Assembly: GCA_963725415.1 (NCBI GenBank)
Contig: CAVRZY010000324.1
Coordinates: forward strand, 1 to 18,176
DNA length: 18,176 nt
Direction of reading: 5' to 3'
Origin: CAVRZY01 sp963725415
GTDB lineage: Bacteria; Acidobacteriota; Terriglobia; Bryobacterales; Bryobacteraceae
How positions within the stretch are numbered: the first letter of the stretch is position 1; each line of letters opens with the position of its first letter. Under the pieces are notes generated by a model. The model did no database searches. It was not told where the DNA came from and was given only the letters and a program-made list of their open reading frames with translations. This document shows positions 1 through 7,806 of the stretch, piece by piece. Made by a program: the position numbers and the translations under genes.

Positions 1-393
1 CATCTTGCTTGGGCCAGGGCTGAGGATGAGCCTTAAGCTCACGTTGCACACGACCCCGCCGATGCCGCGTACAGAGGCGTGCTCCGGCCTCCCTCCCAAA
101 CATCACGTGCGCACGTCTTGCGTAGTTCCACCCACAGGCCGCCTGCCCCCGTTGGAGCAGGCAGTCGGTGGGACCCTCCCTGTCTGATGTCCAGACACGC
201 CCGCCCTCCAGTTGAGGTTCTCCTGATGCTCCAGGATTTCTATCTGAGGCAGCACCCTGTCTGGTCCTGCCTTCTGACCATCCACACCTAGTACTTGGCC
301 GGCCAAAATCGCAGGCCCTGGCCTTGGCCCTGGCTTTCACCGAGACCCTCCTCCCACACGCTCGAGGCCGTTCCTGCTGGCTCCTGCTTTCAT
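1..393 (-). pseudogene. Broken copy of the tlyA 5' part (artefactual)
   Basis: Reverse-complement copy of the first two thirds of the tlyA gene at 7803-8537. Its start codon falls at 391-393, followed on the plus strand by the same bases that precede the real gene (CATCTTTTCCGGTGCACGAT). Reading frames are broken by indels. The first 100 bases match only patchily, so the alignment end is uncertain. Not a separate locus. Confidence 0.8.
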
Positions 394-1236
394 CTTTTCC
401 GGTGCACGATTGGGGCCTAGCTCGCGCAGCCGCACGGCGCGCTCGCCATGCTGCGAGCGCGCTGACTGCCTGTTCGCAGTTCCTGCTCCGCCATGCGGTG
501 CGATCGCTCCAGCCCGTGCCGGGAAGGTGACTCGCGTTGCTGCGCGTCCTTGCTGGAGTCTTCCCTAGCGTCTCCGATGATTGCTTTTTTATGTTCAGGG
601 TGTCGCTTTGATGATCCTCTCTCTGGAACGCCAGCCCGATGTGTTTGTGTAGCAAGCTCAGCTTCCAAGTCGCCCGTGGGCTTAGCTCGCAGCAAAATGT
701 GCTCATGCCTACGTGCCTGGTCCGAGGTGTGCTGGTCTGGCCCGGTGTCGGGTCGTGCCTGGCCCTCCCCTTCCAGGTTGGCCCCACCTGGCCCCACCAT
801 TCCCACCTGCTGCACCTCCGCCTTACTGAGTCGGCTGCCAATCTGGCGGAGAATCCCCCTTCACCTGCGAGAGGAGCCGCGCGGAAGGCCTGAGAGCGTC
901 AGCAGCGCGGACGGCCATGGCCTCACCGAACAACTTTTGTGGCAAGTTAGCCGCCCCCGCCTTGTCTGTTATCCAGGGCTGGGCAGGTCCTGTTGTGGTA
1001 TGAGCGAATAAGTGTGGACCAGTTCCAGCGCGCAGGCGCCTATCCACGCCGCTGCCGACTCGCCCCGCCTTCCTACACAGGATCGGCCGGACGGCGCTTG
1101 CCCCCGAAAAACAGGCTGTAAGCGCATTGCCCAATGAATTCTGGCACCGGGAGGCTCGCGTTTCTGCTGTGCTAGTGTATTCAGCTCCTGATTCACCTGC
1201 CGTTGCTGTTTGAAGGTATTTCTGTGAAGTTCTATG
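390..1236 (-). pseudogene. Broken copy of ispA (artefactual)
   Basis: Mirror copy of the polyprenyl synthase gene at 6922-7806, about 4% shorter than its template and shifted out of frame repeatedly. The start codon is altered by an inserted T (TTCTATGCC where the template complement reads TTCATGCC). No intact DDxxxxD motif can be read in one frame. It is part of the fold-back arm and should not be counted as a second synthase. Confidence 0.85.
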
Positions 1237-1463
1237 CCTTTTCCCGGCGGTATTGCTTGGATCTTGCCCTCCTTCTTCATTCAGCATCTCCACGTGAGCT
1301 TGTTTCTGAGGTCTCGCTCAGCGCCACGCCTTTCTCGGCAACAACTCCAGGCTCCAGCGGCAGCTTGCTGGCTTCCAGTTTCTTTACGACTTTCTCCAAC
1401 TCTTCCAGGCTGGCTCTCCAAGTCGTGCTCTCTTCTGCGTCTTGCTTTTCAGCTATTGAATCA
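1234..1463 (-). pseudogene. Broken copy of xseB (artefactual)
   Basis: Mirror copy of the exonuclease VII small-subunit gene at 6674-6925. The upstream TACAAT element is recognisable as ATTGTATCC at 1466-1474. Indels destroy the frame. It belongs to the fold-back arm. Confidence 0.8.
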
Positions 1464-1517
1464 TATTGTATCCTAGTGCCACCTGGATCCGTGAGAAATA
1501 AGCTTCAGCTTCTGTCC

Positions 1518-2036
1518 TCACCTCAAGCTCCTCCATCGATACTGGCTCTGGCTCCTGGAGACCCTTGAAAACGTATTGATAAGCTGAACTGCGAAAGAGG
1601 TGCCTGGCGATGTGCGGTGTGATCTCGGCCTCTTTGCGTTTATTTCTTCGACCTCATCACAGGAGGCGTTCAAACGCCTTTTTTGGGTCCTCACAGAACC
1701 AGCGCCGTGTCGTACGATCGCTTGCCAGCCAATCCGGTCAGCAACAGACCTTCAACATCCGCATCCTGCGACGCCGTGGTATGGCCCGGCCTGGACTCTG
1801 GGGGAGGTTGATTGCTCCTGCCTCTGAACATCGTGAGGGCTGTATCGTTCGAATTACCGGAGGTTCCACATTGTACCTTGGCGCAAATCTTGCCATATTC
1901 GCGCGGAGCTGTCCTGGCGCTGCCAAATGTGCCTCTTAATCTAGGCTTGCCTCTGAGCACACGAGTGCATTCTCCTGAGCTCCCTCCAGTTAGAAGTGCC
2001 CGGTCGTGCTGCCCTTGACCGAGAAGGCTATTTTCA
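1518..2036 (-). pseudogene. Broken copy of the TOPRIM-like gene (artefactual)
   Basis: Mirror copy of 6050-6613, about 8% shorter than the template. The stop-codon complement lies at 1518-1520 and the start region, damaged to TCAAT, at about 2034. Only short fragments of the protein can be read on the minus strand, in different frames. Confidence 0.82.
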
Positions 2037-3125
2037 ATTCAGCAAGCCTCTGAAGCTGGATCTCCCTGTAGGAGAAACTCTCCAAGCCTGCTGGCAGGGG
2101 TTGGGGCGAAGACCGCGAAGCAGAGCTGGTCTCCCACAGACGCGCAGTCCATTTCTACACGTGCCCGTCGAACAGGTCAATGAAATATGGATTGTGCGAG
2201 GTACGAACCGCCCGTTCGCGGAAGGATTGATTCTCTCGAACAGCGACTTGAGGTGACCGAGGAAAATGCCGTTCTCTGGCTCCTCGATCATGACAACCGG
2301 TGGAGCGGCAGGCCGCTGCGCTTTTGCGATTCGCCAGCACCAGGAAGCACAGACCCAGGGGCCGTCAGACACGTTCTGACCCTGATGTTCTTCCTCGTCC
2401 TCGAAGAGCAGGAGACGTGTTTGGGGTCCGGGGAACTGAAAACGGATCAGATTGAGGCGTGGCTCCACCAGCTTCGCGGCCTCTCACCAGCTTCCTCCTT
2501 TTGTGGGGCGCTTGTTGCGCGCACAGAACAGAGAATTCCACCTGTCGTCCACAGGGTCCAGGAGGCGGCCAGATCGCGGTTCGAGATTGTAATAGCCCCA
2601 CGATCCGGCACAGTAGCGCTCTGAAAAGATTGGCCTCCGGTTGGTTTGAAAGGTCGAGAATCGTGGCGTTCAGTGGTGAAGTCGCTCCGGGGTACGGCGA
2701 CCTCTCGCTGGAAACTAACTGCGGAAGCTCTTTCCAGCGAGCACCCTGTCACCCCCGTTTCTTACCGTGACTTTCAGTGATCTGACCGCACCGTAAACGG
2801 CCCAGTTCTGACTTCGAGCCCGATTCCTCTCGCCGGCCAGCAAAAGCCTGTAAGTGGAACTTCATCACCTCGCCTTCAGACCTCGTGCAGTTCCACTTAC
2901 AGATCCATGTATCGTCGCCGGCATACACGTTTAGACCTTTTCCCGGCCTCGCATGCCCGCCTGGCCGCATAGTCCAGCGGCATGCGGGTCTCGGCGAGGA
3001 CCGGCAGAGCATGGCAATTCGTCTCCGCATTGCTCGCCCCCCGCCCACAGCTTTAAGCCCGCGCCGGATGGATTCTTAGACGTTGATGGGCTGCCAAATT
3101 ATTCACCCGGAACCGTGTGACTCAG
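2034..3125 (-). pseudogene. Broken copy of the AAA ATPase gene (artefactual)
   Basis: Mirror copy of 4866-6053, net about 96 bases shorter. It contains the longest exact match of the arm (2262-2306 with 5769-5813, covering the Walker B segment), so parts such as VVMIEEPENGIF can be read on the minus strand. Frameshifts on both sides prevent any long reading frame. Not a second ATPase gene. Confidence 0.85.
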
Positions 3126-3190
3126 GCGATCACCCTCAACCACTGAACGCTTCGTCGGTCGCGATTCTCTTGTCTCCCGTGCCCTGCTCT

Positions 3191-3942
3191 CGATTTCGCC
3201 TGCTCGCTTGCCCACCCGCCGCCGTCGTAGTCGTGCGGTCGTCCGGCGTACCATTCCCCGCGAGATGGCTCGGATGATCTCCATTCCTGGAGCTCGCGCC
3301 ACCCGCCGTCCCCTTCGTCATCACCACCGCCCCACGGCCACTGTCACGTCGGCCACGGAAGCAAACAGGACCCCCTCGGTGCCCCGCCATGGGCGCGAAG
3401 CGCACCGAAGGCCCCTCCCCATCCACCCAAAATCCCCAGGCCCAAGCCGCCCATTCTGCCGGCTGTAATTGCCGGATCCTTGCTCAGTACCCGGCGCCTG
3501 GCGCAACCACCCTCCAGTTCGCATCTCGCAAACCGTCTCGGACGAGTAGTCCACGCACAGGCCCGCCGCCGCCATCTCCGGATAGGTACACTCTGGCGGA
3601 ATCGGCTGGCCATCTTTGCGGATGCCCGTCGCTGCCCGGTCGGCCAGTCCTCGCGGGAGAGGCTGCCGGTAGGTGCTCTGCCTCATCCCCACACCGTCCT
3701 CTCCAATCGCAAACCGGTTCTTCTTCACCCTCGACCCATATCTCGGAGTACGCAGGAGCCGCCAGGCTGCAGGCTGCCCGGAGCACATTCACCTGGATTC
3801 GACGGTCTGTGGTCCTCCAGCACATAGCAGGCGCGGTCCACGACATCCCCGAAAACCATGCACGGTCAAACCCGCGCTGTGACTCAGCAACCGCCTGAGG
3901 ACCTTCTTTTCCTTCGCGAACCTCTTCCAGGAGACCAGCCGG
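3191..3942 (-). pseudogene. Broken copy of the serine hydrolase 3' part (artefactual)
   Basis: Mirror copy of 3969-4793, net about 70 bases shorter, including a 12-base loss next to the turn. Although noisy, it keeps the codons for RRLLSHSAGL in frame on the minus strand (about 3868-3899), where the right arm has lost one base. It is therefore useful as a second reading of the same DNA. Not an independent gene. Confidence 0.85.
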
Positions 3943-3984
3943 CTCTCTCTGGACGAAGGCGTCAATGGCCGGCTGGTCTCCTGG
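3927..3984. repeat. Turn of the fold-back: 16-bp perfect stem, 26-base loop
   Basis: CCAGGAGACCAGCCGG at 3927-3942 pairs perfectly with CCGGCTGGTCTCCTGG at 3969-3984 around a 26-base loop. The loop continues the hydrolase reading frame of the right arm (LSLDEGVN), so it belongs to the true template. The left arm simply starts copying back at 3942. This is the junction at which the contig should be cut. Confidence 0.9.
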
Positions 3985-4793
3985 AAGGTTCCCGAGAACG
4001 AGTTCACGAAGGAAAAGAAGGTCACCCTGCGGCGGATTCGAGTCACAGCGCGGGTTTGACCGTGCATGGTTTTCGGGGATATGCGGTGGGCGAGAAGGTT
4101 CCCGCGCTGCTCGATGTGCTGGAGGGCCGCAAGCCCGCCAACTCGCGTCCGATCCAGGTGGATGTTGTTCCGGGCAGCCTGTCGCGCTATTCCGGCGGCG
4201 GCTACTGCGTACTCCAGCAGATGGTCGAGGATGTCCTGAAGAAGCCGTTTGCGGAGACGATGGAGAGGACGGTGCTCAGCCGGCTGGGGATGAGGCAGAG
4301 CACCTACCGGCAGCCTCTCCCGCGAGGACTGGCCGACCGGGCGGCGACAGGGCATCGCAAAGATGGCCAGCCGATTCCGGCCAAGTGGTACACCTATCCG
4401 GAGATGGCGGCGGCGGGCCTGTGGACTACTCCGTCCGATCTGGCCCGGTTTGCGATCGAACTGGAGAGGTCGTACGCCGGGCGCTCCAACCGGGTCCTGA
4501 GCAAGGAGATGATCCGGCAGATGCTGAGCCGGCAGATGGGCGGCTCGGGCCTGGGGATTGGGGTGGATGGGGAGGGGCCTTCGGTGCGCTTCAGCCATGG
4601 CGGGGCCAACGAGGGGTTCCGGTGTTTCCTGGTGGCCTACCGCGACAGTGGCCGTGGGGCGGTGGTGATGACGAACGGGGATGGCGGTGGCGAGCTGGGG
4701 ATGGAGATCATCCGAGCCATCGCCGAGGAGTACGAATGGCCGGACTACCGCACGACCACCACGGCGGCGGGTGGCAGCAAGCAGGCGAAATAG
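3943..4793 (+). CDS. Serine hydrolase, beta-lactamase (class C/penicillin-binding) family, C-terminal part with frameshift
   Basis: C-terminal portion of a beta-lactamase-related serine hydrolase that would act on beta-lactams, D-Ala peptides or esters, probably outside the cytoplasm. Visible family landmarks are SWKVPENEFTKEKKVTLRR, SHSAGLTVHGF from 4041, the RYSGGGY box (Tyr codon 4188-4190, the YxN position but with Gly as third residue), TYPEMAAAGLWTTPSDLARF and the FSHGGANEGF box (His codon 4596-4598, replacing KTG). The N-terminal third with the SxxK nucleophile is missing because the contig folds back at 3943. One base is lost between 4032 and 4041 (GGATTCGAGT where two codons plus AGT are expected), shifting the frame. 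The mirror copy at 3881-3900 keeps both codons, so this is probably a sequence error. The stop is TAG at 4791-4793. The substrate cannot be told. Confidence 0.88.
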
Positions 4794-4797
4794 AGCA

Positions 4798-4819
4798 GCA
4801 GGGCACTGGGATACAATGA
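4798..4819 (+). promoter_or_regulatory. Candidate promoter (-10 like TACAAT) upstream of the ATPase operon
   Basis: TACAAT at 4812-4817 sits in a 22-base block matching 6647-6668 at 20 of 22 positions (shared core CTGGGATACAATGA). It lies just after the hydrolase stop and about 50 bases before the ATPase start, the right place for a promoter. No convincing -35 box is seen at the usual distance, so the call rests on the repetition and position. Confidence 0.4.
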
Positions 4820-4853
4820 GATTCGCGCACCCTACCAAGCGTTTAGTGGTGCA

Positions 4854-4860
4854 GGGAGGA
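4854..4860 (+). promoter_or_regulatory. Ribosome binding site of the ATPase gene
   Basis: GGGAGGA ends five bases before the ATG at 4866. This is a strong Shine-Dalgarno match and supports that start. Confidence 0.7.
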
Positions 4861-4865
4861 TCGCC

Positions 4866-6053
4866 ATGTTAGAGCGGTTCCGGGTGAATAATTTTAAAAG
4901 CCTCATCAACGTCGAATTCCATCCGGCCGGGCTGAACCTGCTGGTGGGGGCGAACAATGCGGGGAAGACGAATATTTGCCATGCTCTGCGGTTCCTTGCC
5001 TTGACAACCCGCATGCCGCTGGACGACGCGGCCAGGCGGTGCACCGCCGAGCCGTGGAATCTTCTAAACGTGTATGCCGGCGACGATACCCTGGATCTGG
5101 AAGCGGACTGCACCCTGAGGTCTGAAGGCGAGGTGATGAAGTTCACTTACAGGCTTTTGCTGGCCGGCGAGAGGAATTCGGGCTCGAAGTCAGTAACTGG
5201 GCCATTTACGGTGCGGTCAGAGTCACTGAAAGTCACGGCAGAAACGGGGGGTGACAGGGTGCTCCTGGAGAACTCCGCAGGAACGGTCAGACTGTTTCAC
5301 GAGAGGTCGCCGTACCCGGACCCGTACGTCAGCACGACTTCACCACTGAACGCCACGATGCTGTTTCGGCTTTTCGACCTTCAAACCAACCGGAGAGCCA
5401 ATCTTTTCAAGCGCTATCTCGGATCGTGGGGCTATTACAATCTGGAACCCGCCGAACTTCGGTCGAATGTCGCGACACCTATGGACCGTGTGCTGGAGGC
5501 GAGCGGGTCGAATCTCTGTTCTGTGCTGTACACGCTGCACAACGAGCGCCCGCGAGAGGAGAGGAAGCTGGTCGAGGCCGCGAAGCTGGTGGAGCCACGC
5601 CTGGATCTGATCAGTTTTCAGTCCCCGGACCCCGAACACGTCTATATGTTCTTCGAGGACAAGGAGGGGCATCGGTTCGGGGTCCAGAACGTGTCTGACG
5701 GCACCTTGCGGTTCCTCGGTATGTGCTTCCTGGTGCTGGCGAATCGCCAGGAGAGCAGCGGCCTGCCGGCTCCACCGGTTGTCATGATCGAGGAGCCAGA
5801 GAACGGCATTTTCGTCGGTCACCTCAAGTCGCTGTTCGAGAGAATCGATCCTTCCGGAGCAGACGGGCAGTTCATTTTTACCTCGCACAATCCATATTTC
5901 ATTGACCTGTTCGACGGCACGTTAGATGGACTGCACGTCGTCAAGTGGGAGACCAGCTATTCGCGGGTGTTTCGGCCGGACCCCTCCAGGATTGCGGGCC
6001 GGCTTGGAGAGTTCTCCTTAGGGGAGATGCACTTCAGAGGCTTGCTGGAATGA
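4866..6053 (+). CDS. AAA/ABC-type ATPase (AAA15/AAA21, RecF/OLD-like)
   Basis: A 395-residue intracellular ATPase of the RecF/SMC-like class in which the ABC halves are joined by a short middle domain instead of a long coiled coil. Visible motifs are Walker A GANNAGKT at residues 28-35, an ABC signature-like SDGTLRF at 277-283, Walker B VVMIEEPE with the catalytic Glu pair at 309-310, and the H-switch FTSHNP at 338-343. The N-terminus (LERFRVNNFKSL) is typical of AAA15/AAA21 proteins. The start is supported by GGGAGGA upstream. The next gene overlaps its stop by ATGA, so the two products are probably made together and may form a complex. Such ATPases paired with TOPRIM nucleases occur in OLD, Gabija and PARIS phage-defence systems. 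That role is an inference here. Some AT-richer codon runs (for example AATAATTTTAAAAGC) differ from the GC-rich neighbours, a weak hint of transfer. Confidence 0.9.
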   Translation: MLERFRVNNFKSLINVEFHPAGLNLLVGANNAGKTNICHALRFLALTTRMPLDDAARRCTAEPWNLLNVYAGDDTLDLEADCTLRSEGEVMKFTYRLLLAGERNSGSKSVTGPFTVRSESLKVTAETGGDRVLLENSAGTVRLFHERSPYPDPYVSTTSPLNATMLFRLFDLQTNRRANLFKRYLGSWGYYNLEPAELRSNVATPMDRVLEASGSNLCSVLYTLHNERPREERKLVEAAKLVEPRLDLISFQSPDPEHVYMFFEDKEGHRFGVQNVSDGTLRFLGMCFLVLANRQESSGLPAPPVVMIEEPENGIFVGHLKSLFERIDPSGADGQFIFTSHNPYFIDLFDGTLDGLHVVKWETSYSRVFRPDPSRIAGRLGEFSLGEMHFRGLLE

Positions 6054-6613
6054 AGATCGGCTTCTCGGTCGAGGGCAGCACGGACCGGGCCCTACTGAAG
6101 GGACTCCAGATGCGCTGGTGTCCGGAGGCAAGCCTCATTGAGGGCAGGTTCCGTGGCAGCACCAGGGAATCGCTTCGGCGCGAATATGGCAAGATTTGCG
6201 CCGAGTTCGTGGAGCGCGATGTCGATGCGATGGTTTTTCTCCGTGATGCGAACGATCAGCCCTGGCGAGATGTTCAGAGGCAGGAGCGATCGAAATTCCC
6301 CCAGGAGCGTCTGGGCCGGGCCATCCACGGCGTCGCAGATCGGAATGTGGAGTGCTGGATCTGTGCTGAGCCGGATTGGCTGGCAAGGGAATTGCGTACC
6401 GACGCGGCGCGATTTCGGTGTGAGGACCCAAAAAAGGCGTTTGAACGTGCACTGGGGATAGATCGAGATGAACGCAAAGAGGCCGAGATCGCCGCACTGA
6501 TCGGCCAGGCGCCTCTTCGCAGTTGGCTTATCAATCGTTCTTTCGAGGATTTCTACGACCAGATCCGGGACCAGAGCCAGCAGCTCGGGTGCTCGATCGA
6601 GGACTTGAGGTGA
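6050..6613 (+). CDS. TOPRIM-like protein, DUF4276-like partner of the ATPase
   Basis: A 187-residue protein with a TOPRIM-like order of acidic residues: VEGSTD at residues 7-12 (conserved Glu8), RDAND at 65-69 following a hydrophobic strand (VDAMVFL), and ECWICAE at 101-107, which resembles the EAWLLAD segment of DUF4276 proteins. TOPRIM folds in primases, topoisomerases and OLD nucleases bind metal through this Glu and Asp set. A nuclease or nucleotidyl-transfer activity is therefore plausible but not shown. The ATG at 6050 overlaps the ATPase stop (ATGA), indicating translational coupling. The original ORF could be read further upstream, but MKIGFSVEG is the natural start of the first beta strand. 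Not homologous by eye to its housekeeping neighbours. Family assignment is tentative. Confidence 0.8.
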   Translation: MKIGFSVEGSTDRALLKGLQMRWCPEASLIEGRFRGSTRESLRREYGKICAEFVERDVDAMVFLRDANDQPWRDVQRQERSKFPQERLGRAIHGVADRNVECWICAEPDWLARELRTDAARFRCEDPKKAFERALGIDRDERKEAEIAALIGQAPLRSWLINRSFEDFYDQIRDQSQQLGCSIEDLR

Positions 6614-6646
6614 GGACAAGCTGAAGCTTGTCTCACGGATGGGGTG

Positions 6647-6668
6647 GCGGGGCGCTGGGATACAATGA
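6647..6668 (+). promoter_or_regulatory. Candidate promoter (-10 like TACAAT) upstream of xseB
   Basis: Second copy of the block found at 4798-4819, 20 of 22 bases identical, with TACAAT at 6661-6666. It lies in the 60-base gap between the TOPRIM-like gene and xseB. If it is the -10 box, transcription would begin within a few bases of the xseB ATG at 6674, giving a leaderless or nearly leaderless message. No clear -35 box is seen. Confidence 0.4.
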
Positions 6669-6673
6669 ACTCG

Positions 6674-6925
6674 ATGGCTGAAAGCGCGGAAGAGGGAAAG
6701 CCGGGCGCGAGCTTTGAAGCCAGCCTGGAAGAGTTGGAGAAAGTGGTCAAGGAACTGGAAGCCGGCGAGCTGCCGCTGGAGCGGTCACTGGAGTTGTTCG
6801 AGAAAGGCGTGGCGCTGAGCGAGACCTGCCGGAAACAATTGGAAGAGGCTGAGACCCGCGTGGAGATGCTGATGAAGAAGGAGGGCAAGATCCAAGCCGA
6901 GCCGTTCCGCCCGGAAAAGGCATGA
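6674..6925 (+). CDS. xseB: Exodeoxyribonuclease VII small subunit
   Basis: Small subunit of exonuclease VII, the cytoplasmic nuclease that degrades single-stranded DNA to oligonucleotides. Several small subunits bind one XseA large subunit. The 83-residue product has the usual length and the family signature SFEASLEELEKVVKELEAG, LPLERSLELFEKGVAL and CRKQLEEAETRVEML, all helical. ATG at 6674 was chosen because the earlier ATG at 6665 is part of the repeated TACAATGA block and a GTG at 6644 would extend into it. No good Shine-Dalgarno is present. xseA is not adjacent. The stop overlaps the ispA start (ATGA), so it heads a coupled run of housekeeping genes. Confidence 0.93.
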   Translation: MAESAEEGKPGASFEASLEELEKVVKELEAGELPLERSLELFEKGVALSETCRKQLEEAETRVEMLMKKEGKIQAEPFRPEKA

Positions 6926-7806
6926 ACTTCACGGAATACCTTGCCGAACGGCAACGGCAGGTGGATGCGGAGCTGGATCGGCTGGCGCCGCGGGAGACGG
7001 AGCCTCCCCAGTCCATTCATCGGGCAATGCGCTACAGCCTGTTTGCCGGGGGCAAGCGCATCCGGCCGATCCTGTGCCTGGAGGCGGCGCAGGCGGTGGG
7101 CGAGTCGGCAGCGGGCGTGGAGACGGCGGCCTGCGCGCTGGAACTGGTCCACACTTATTCGCTGATCCACGACGACCTGCCGGCCCTGGATAACGACGAC
7201 TACCGGCGCGGGCGGCTGACTTGCCACAAGAAGTTCGGCGAGGCCATGGCCATACTGGCTGGCGACGCGCTGCTGACGCTGGCCTTCCGCGCGCTCTCGC
7301 AGGTGGAGGGAGTCTCCGCCGGGCGCAAGGTTCAATTGATGGCAGAGCTGGCGACGGCGGCGGGCACGGTGGGGGGAATGGTCGGGGGCCAGGTGGCCGA
7401 CCTGGAAGGGGAGGGCCAGGCGCCGACCCCGGAGTTACTGGAAAGGATTCACCGGGCCAAGACCGGCGCACTGCTGCGGGCCAGCGTGCGCATGGGCGCC
7501 ATTTGTGCCGGGGCTGACCCGCGGCAACTGGAAGCGCTGACCTGCTACGGCGAACACATCGGGCTGGCGTTCCAGATCGTGGACGACATCCTGGACGTGG
7601 AGCAATCATCGGAGACGCTAGGGAAGACTGCCGGCAAGGACGCGCAGCAACGCAAGATCACCTTCCCGGCGGTCTACGGGCTGGAGCAATCGCACCGCAT
7701 GGCGGAGCAGGAACTGGAGCGGGCAGTCAGCGCGCTGGGGTGCTTCGGCGAGCGCGCCGTGCGGCTGCGCGAGCTGGCCGATCTGATCGTGCACCGGAAA
7801 AGATGA
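6922..7806 (+). CDS. ispA: Short-chain polyprenyl diphosphate synthase (geranyl/farnesyl diphosphate synthase)
   Basis: Condenses isopentenyl diphosphate with allylic diphosphates to make geranyl/farnesyl (possibly geranylgeranyl) diphosphate, feeding quinone, hopanoid and undecaprenyl synthesis in the cytoplasm. The 294-residue protein carries GGKRIRP, the first aspartate-rich motif DDLPALD at residues 84-90, GDALL, KTGALLRAS, the second motif DDILD at 221-225 and GKTAGKDAQQRK. The DDxxxxD spacing with small residues fits the bacterial IspA type. Product chain length is not certain from sequence alone. Its ATG overlaps the xseB stop and its stop overlaps the tlyA start (ATGA both times). dxs, often found next to it, is absent. 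Confidence 0.95.
   Translation: MNFTEYLAERQRQVDAELDRLAPRETEPPQSIHRAMRYSLFAGGKRIRPILCLEAAQAVGESAAGVETAACALELVHTYSLIHDDLPALDNDDYRRGRLTCHKKFGEAMAILAGDALLTLAFRALSQVEGVSAGRKVQLMAELATAAGTVGGMVGGQVADLEGEGQAPTPELLERIHRAKTGALLRASVRMGAICAGADPRQLEALTCYGEHIGLAFQIVDDILDVEQSSETLGKTAGKDAQQRKITFPAVYGLEQSHRMAEQELERAVSALGCFGERAVRLRELADLIVHRKR

Larger units (their letters stand above)
1..3942 (-). repeat. Noisy inverted copy of 3969 to about 8310 (fold-back arm)
   Basis: This whole stretch is a degraded reverse complement of the sequence to its right. Exact anchors are 3927-3942 with 3969-3984 (16 bases), 3845-3884 with 4041-4080 (40 bases), 2262-2306 with 5769-5813 (45 bases) and 151-170 with 8090-8109 (20 bases). 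Order is perfectly mirrored. Between the anchors, substitutions and many one-base indels occur in genes and intergenic gaps alike. Bases 391-3927 (3,537) correspond to 3984-7805 (3,822), so the copy is net about 285 bases short. Such deletion-biased noise without codon structure fits an uncorrected long read that folded back onto its complement. No independent gene, RNA or mobile element is seen here. The left end fades out opposite about 8300-8340. Confidence 0.93.

Noticed and set aside
493..1011. Open frames of 60-170 codons within the first 3.9 kb as novel small genes
   Set aside because: All are explained as antisense or shifted readings of the noisy copy of tlyA, ispA, xseB, the TOPRIM-like gene, the ATPase and the hydrolase.
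1..3942. Inverted duplication as a composite transposon or invertible element
   Set aside because: No transposase, recombinase or terminal target duplication is seen. The arms meet with only a 26-base loop, and the left arm has deletion-biased noise in every gene.
3789..4838. Long minus-strand reading frame of 349 codons spanning the turn
   Set aside because: It runs through both arms of the fold-back. One half is the antisense of the hydrolase, the other a noisy copy of it (KEKKVLRRLLSHSAGL). It exists only because of the artificial junction.
6553..7335. 260-codon minus-strand frame opposite xseB and ispA
   Set aside because: Antisense shadow of recognised genes in high-GC DNA, with no family resemblance.
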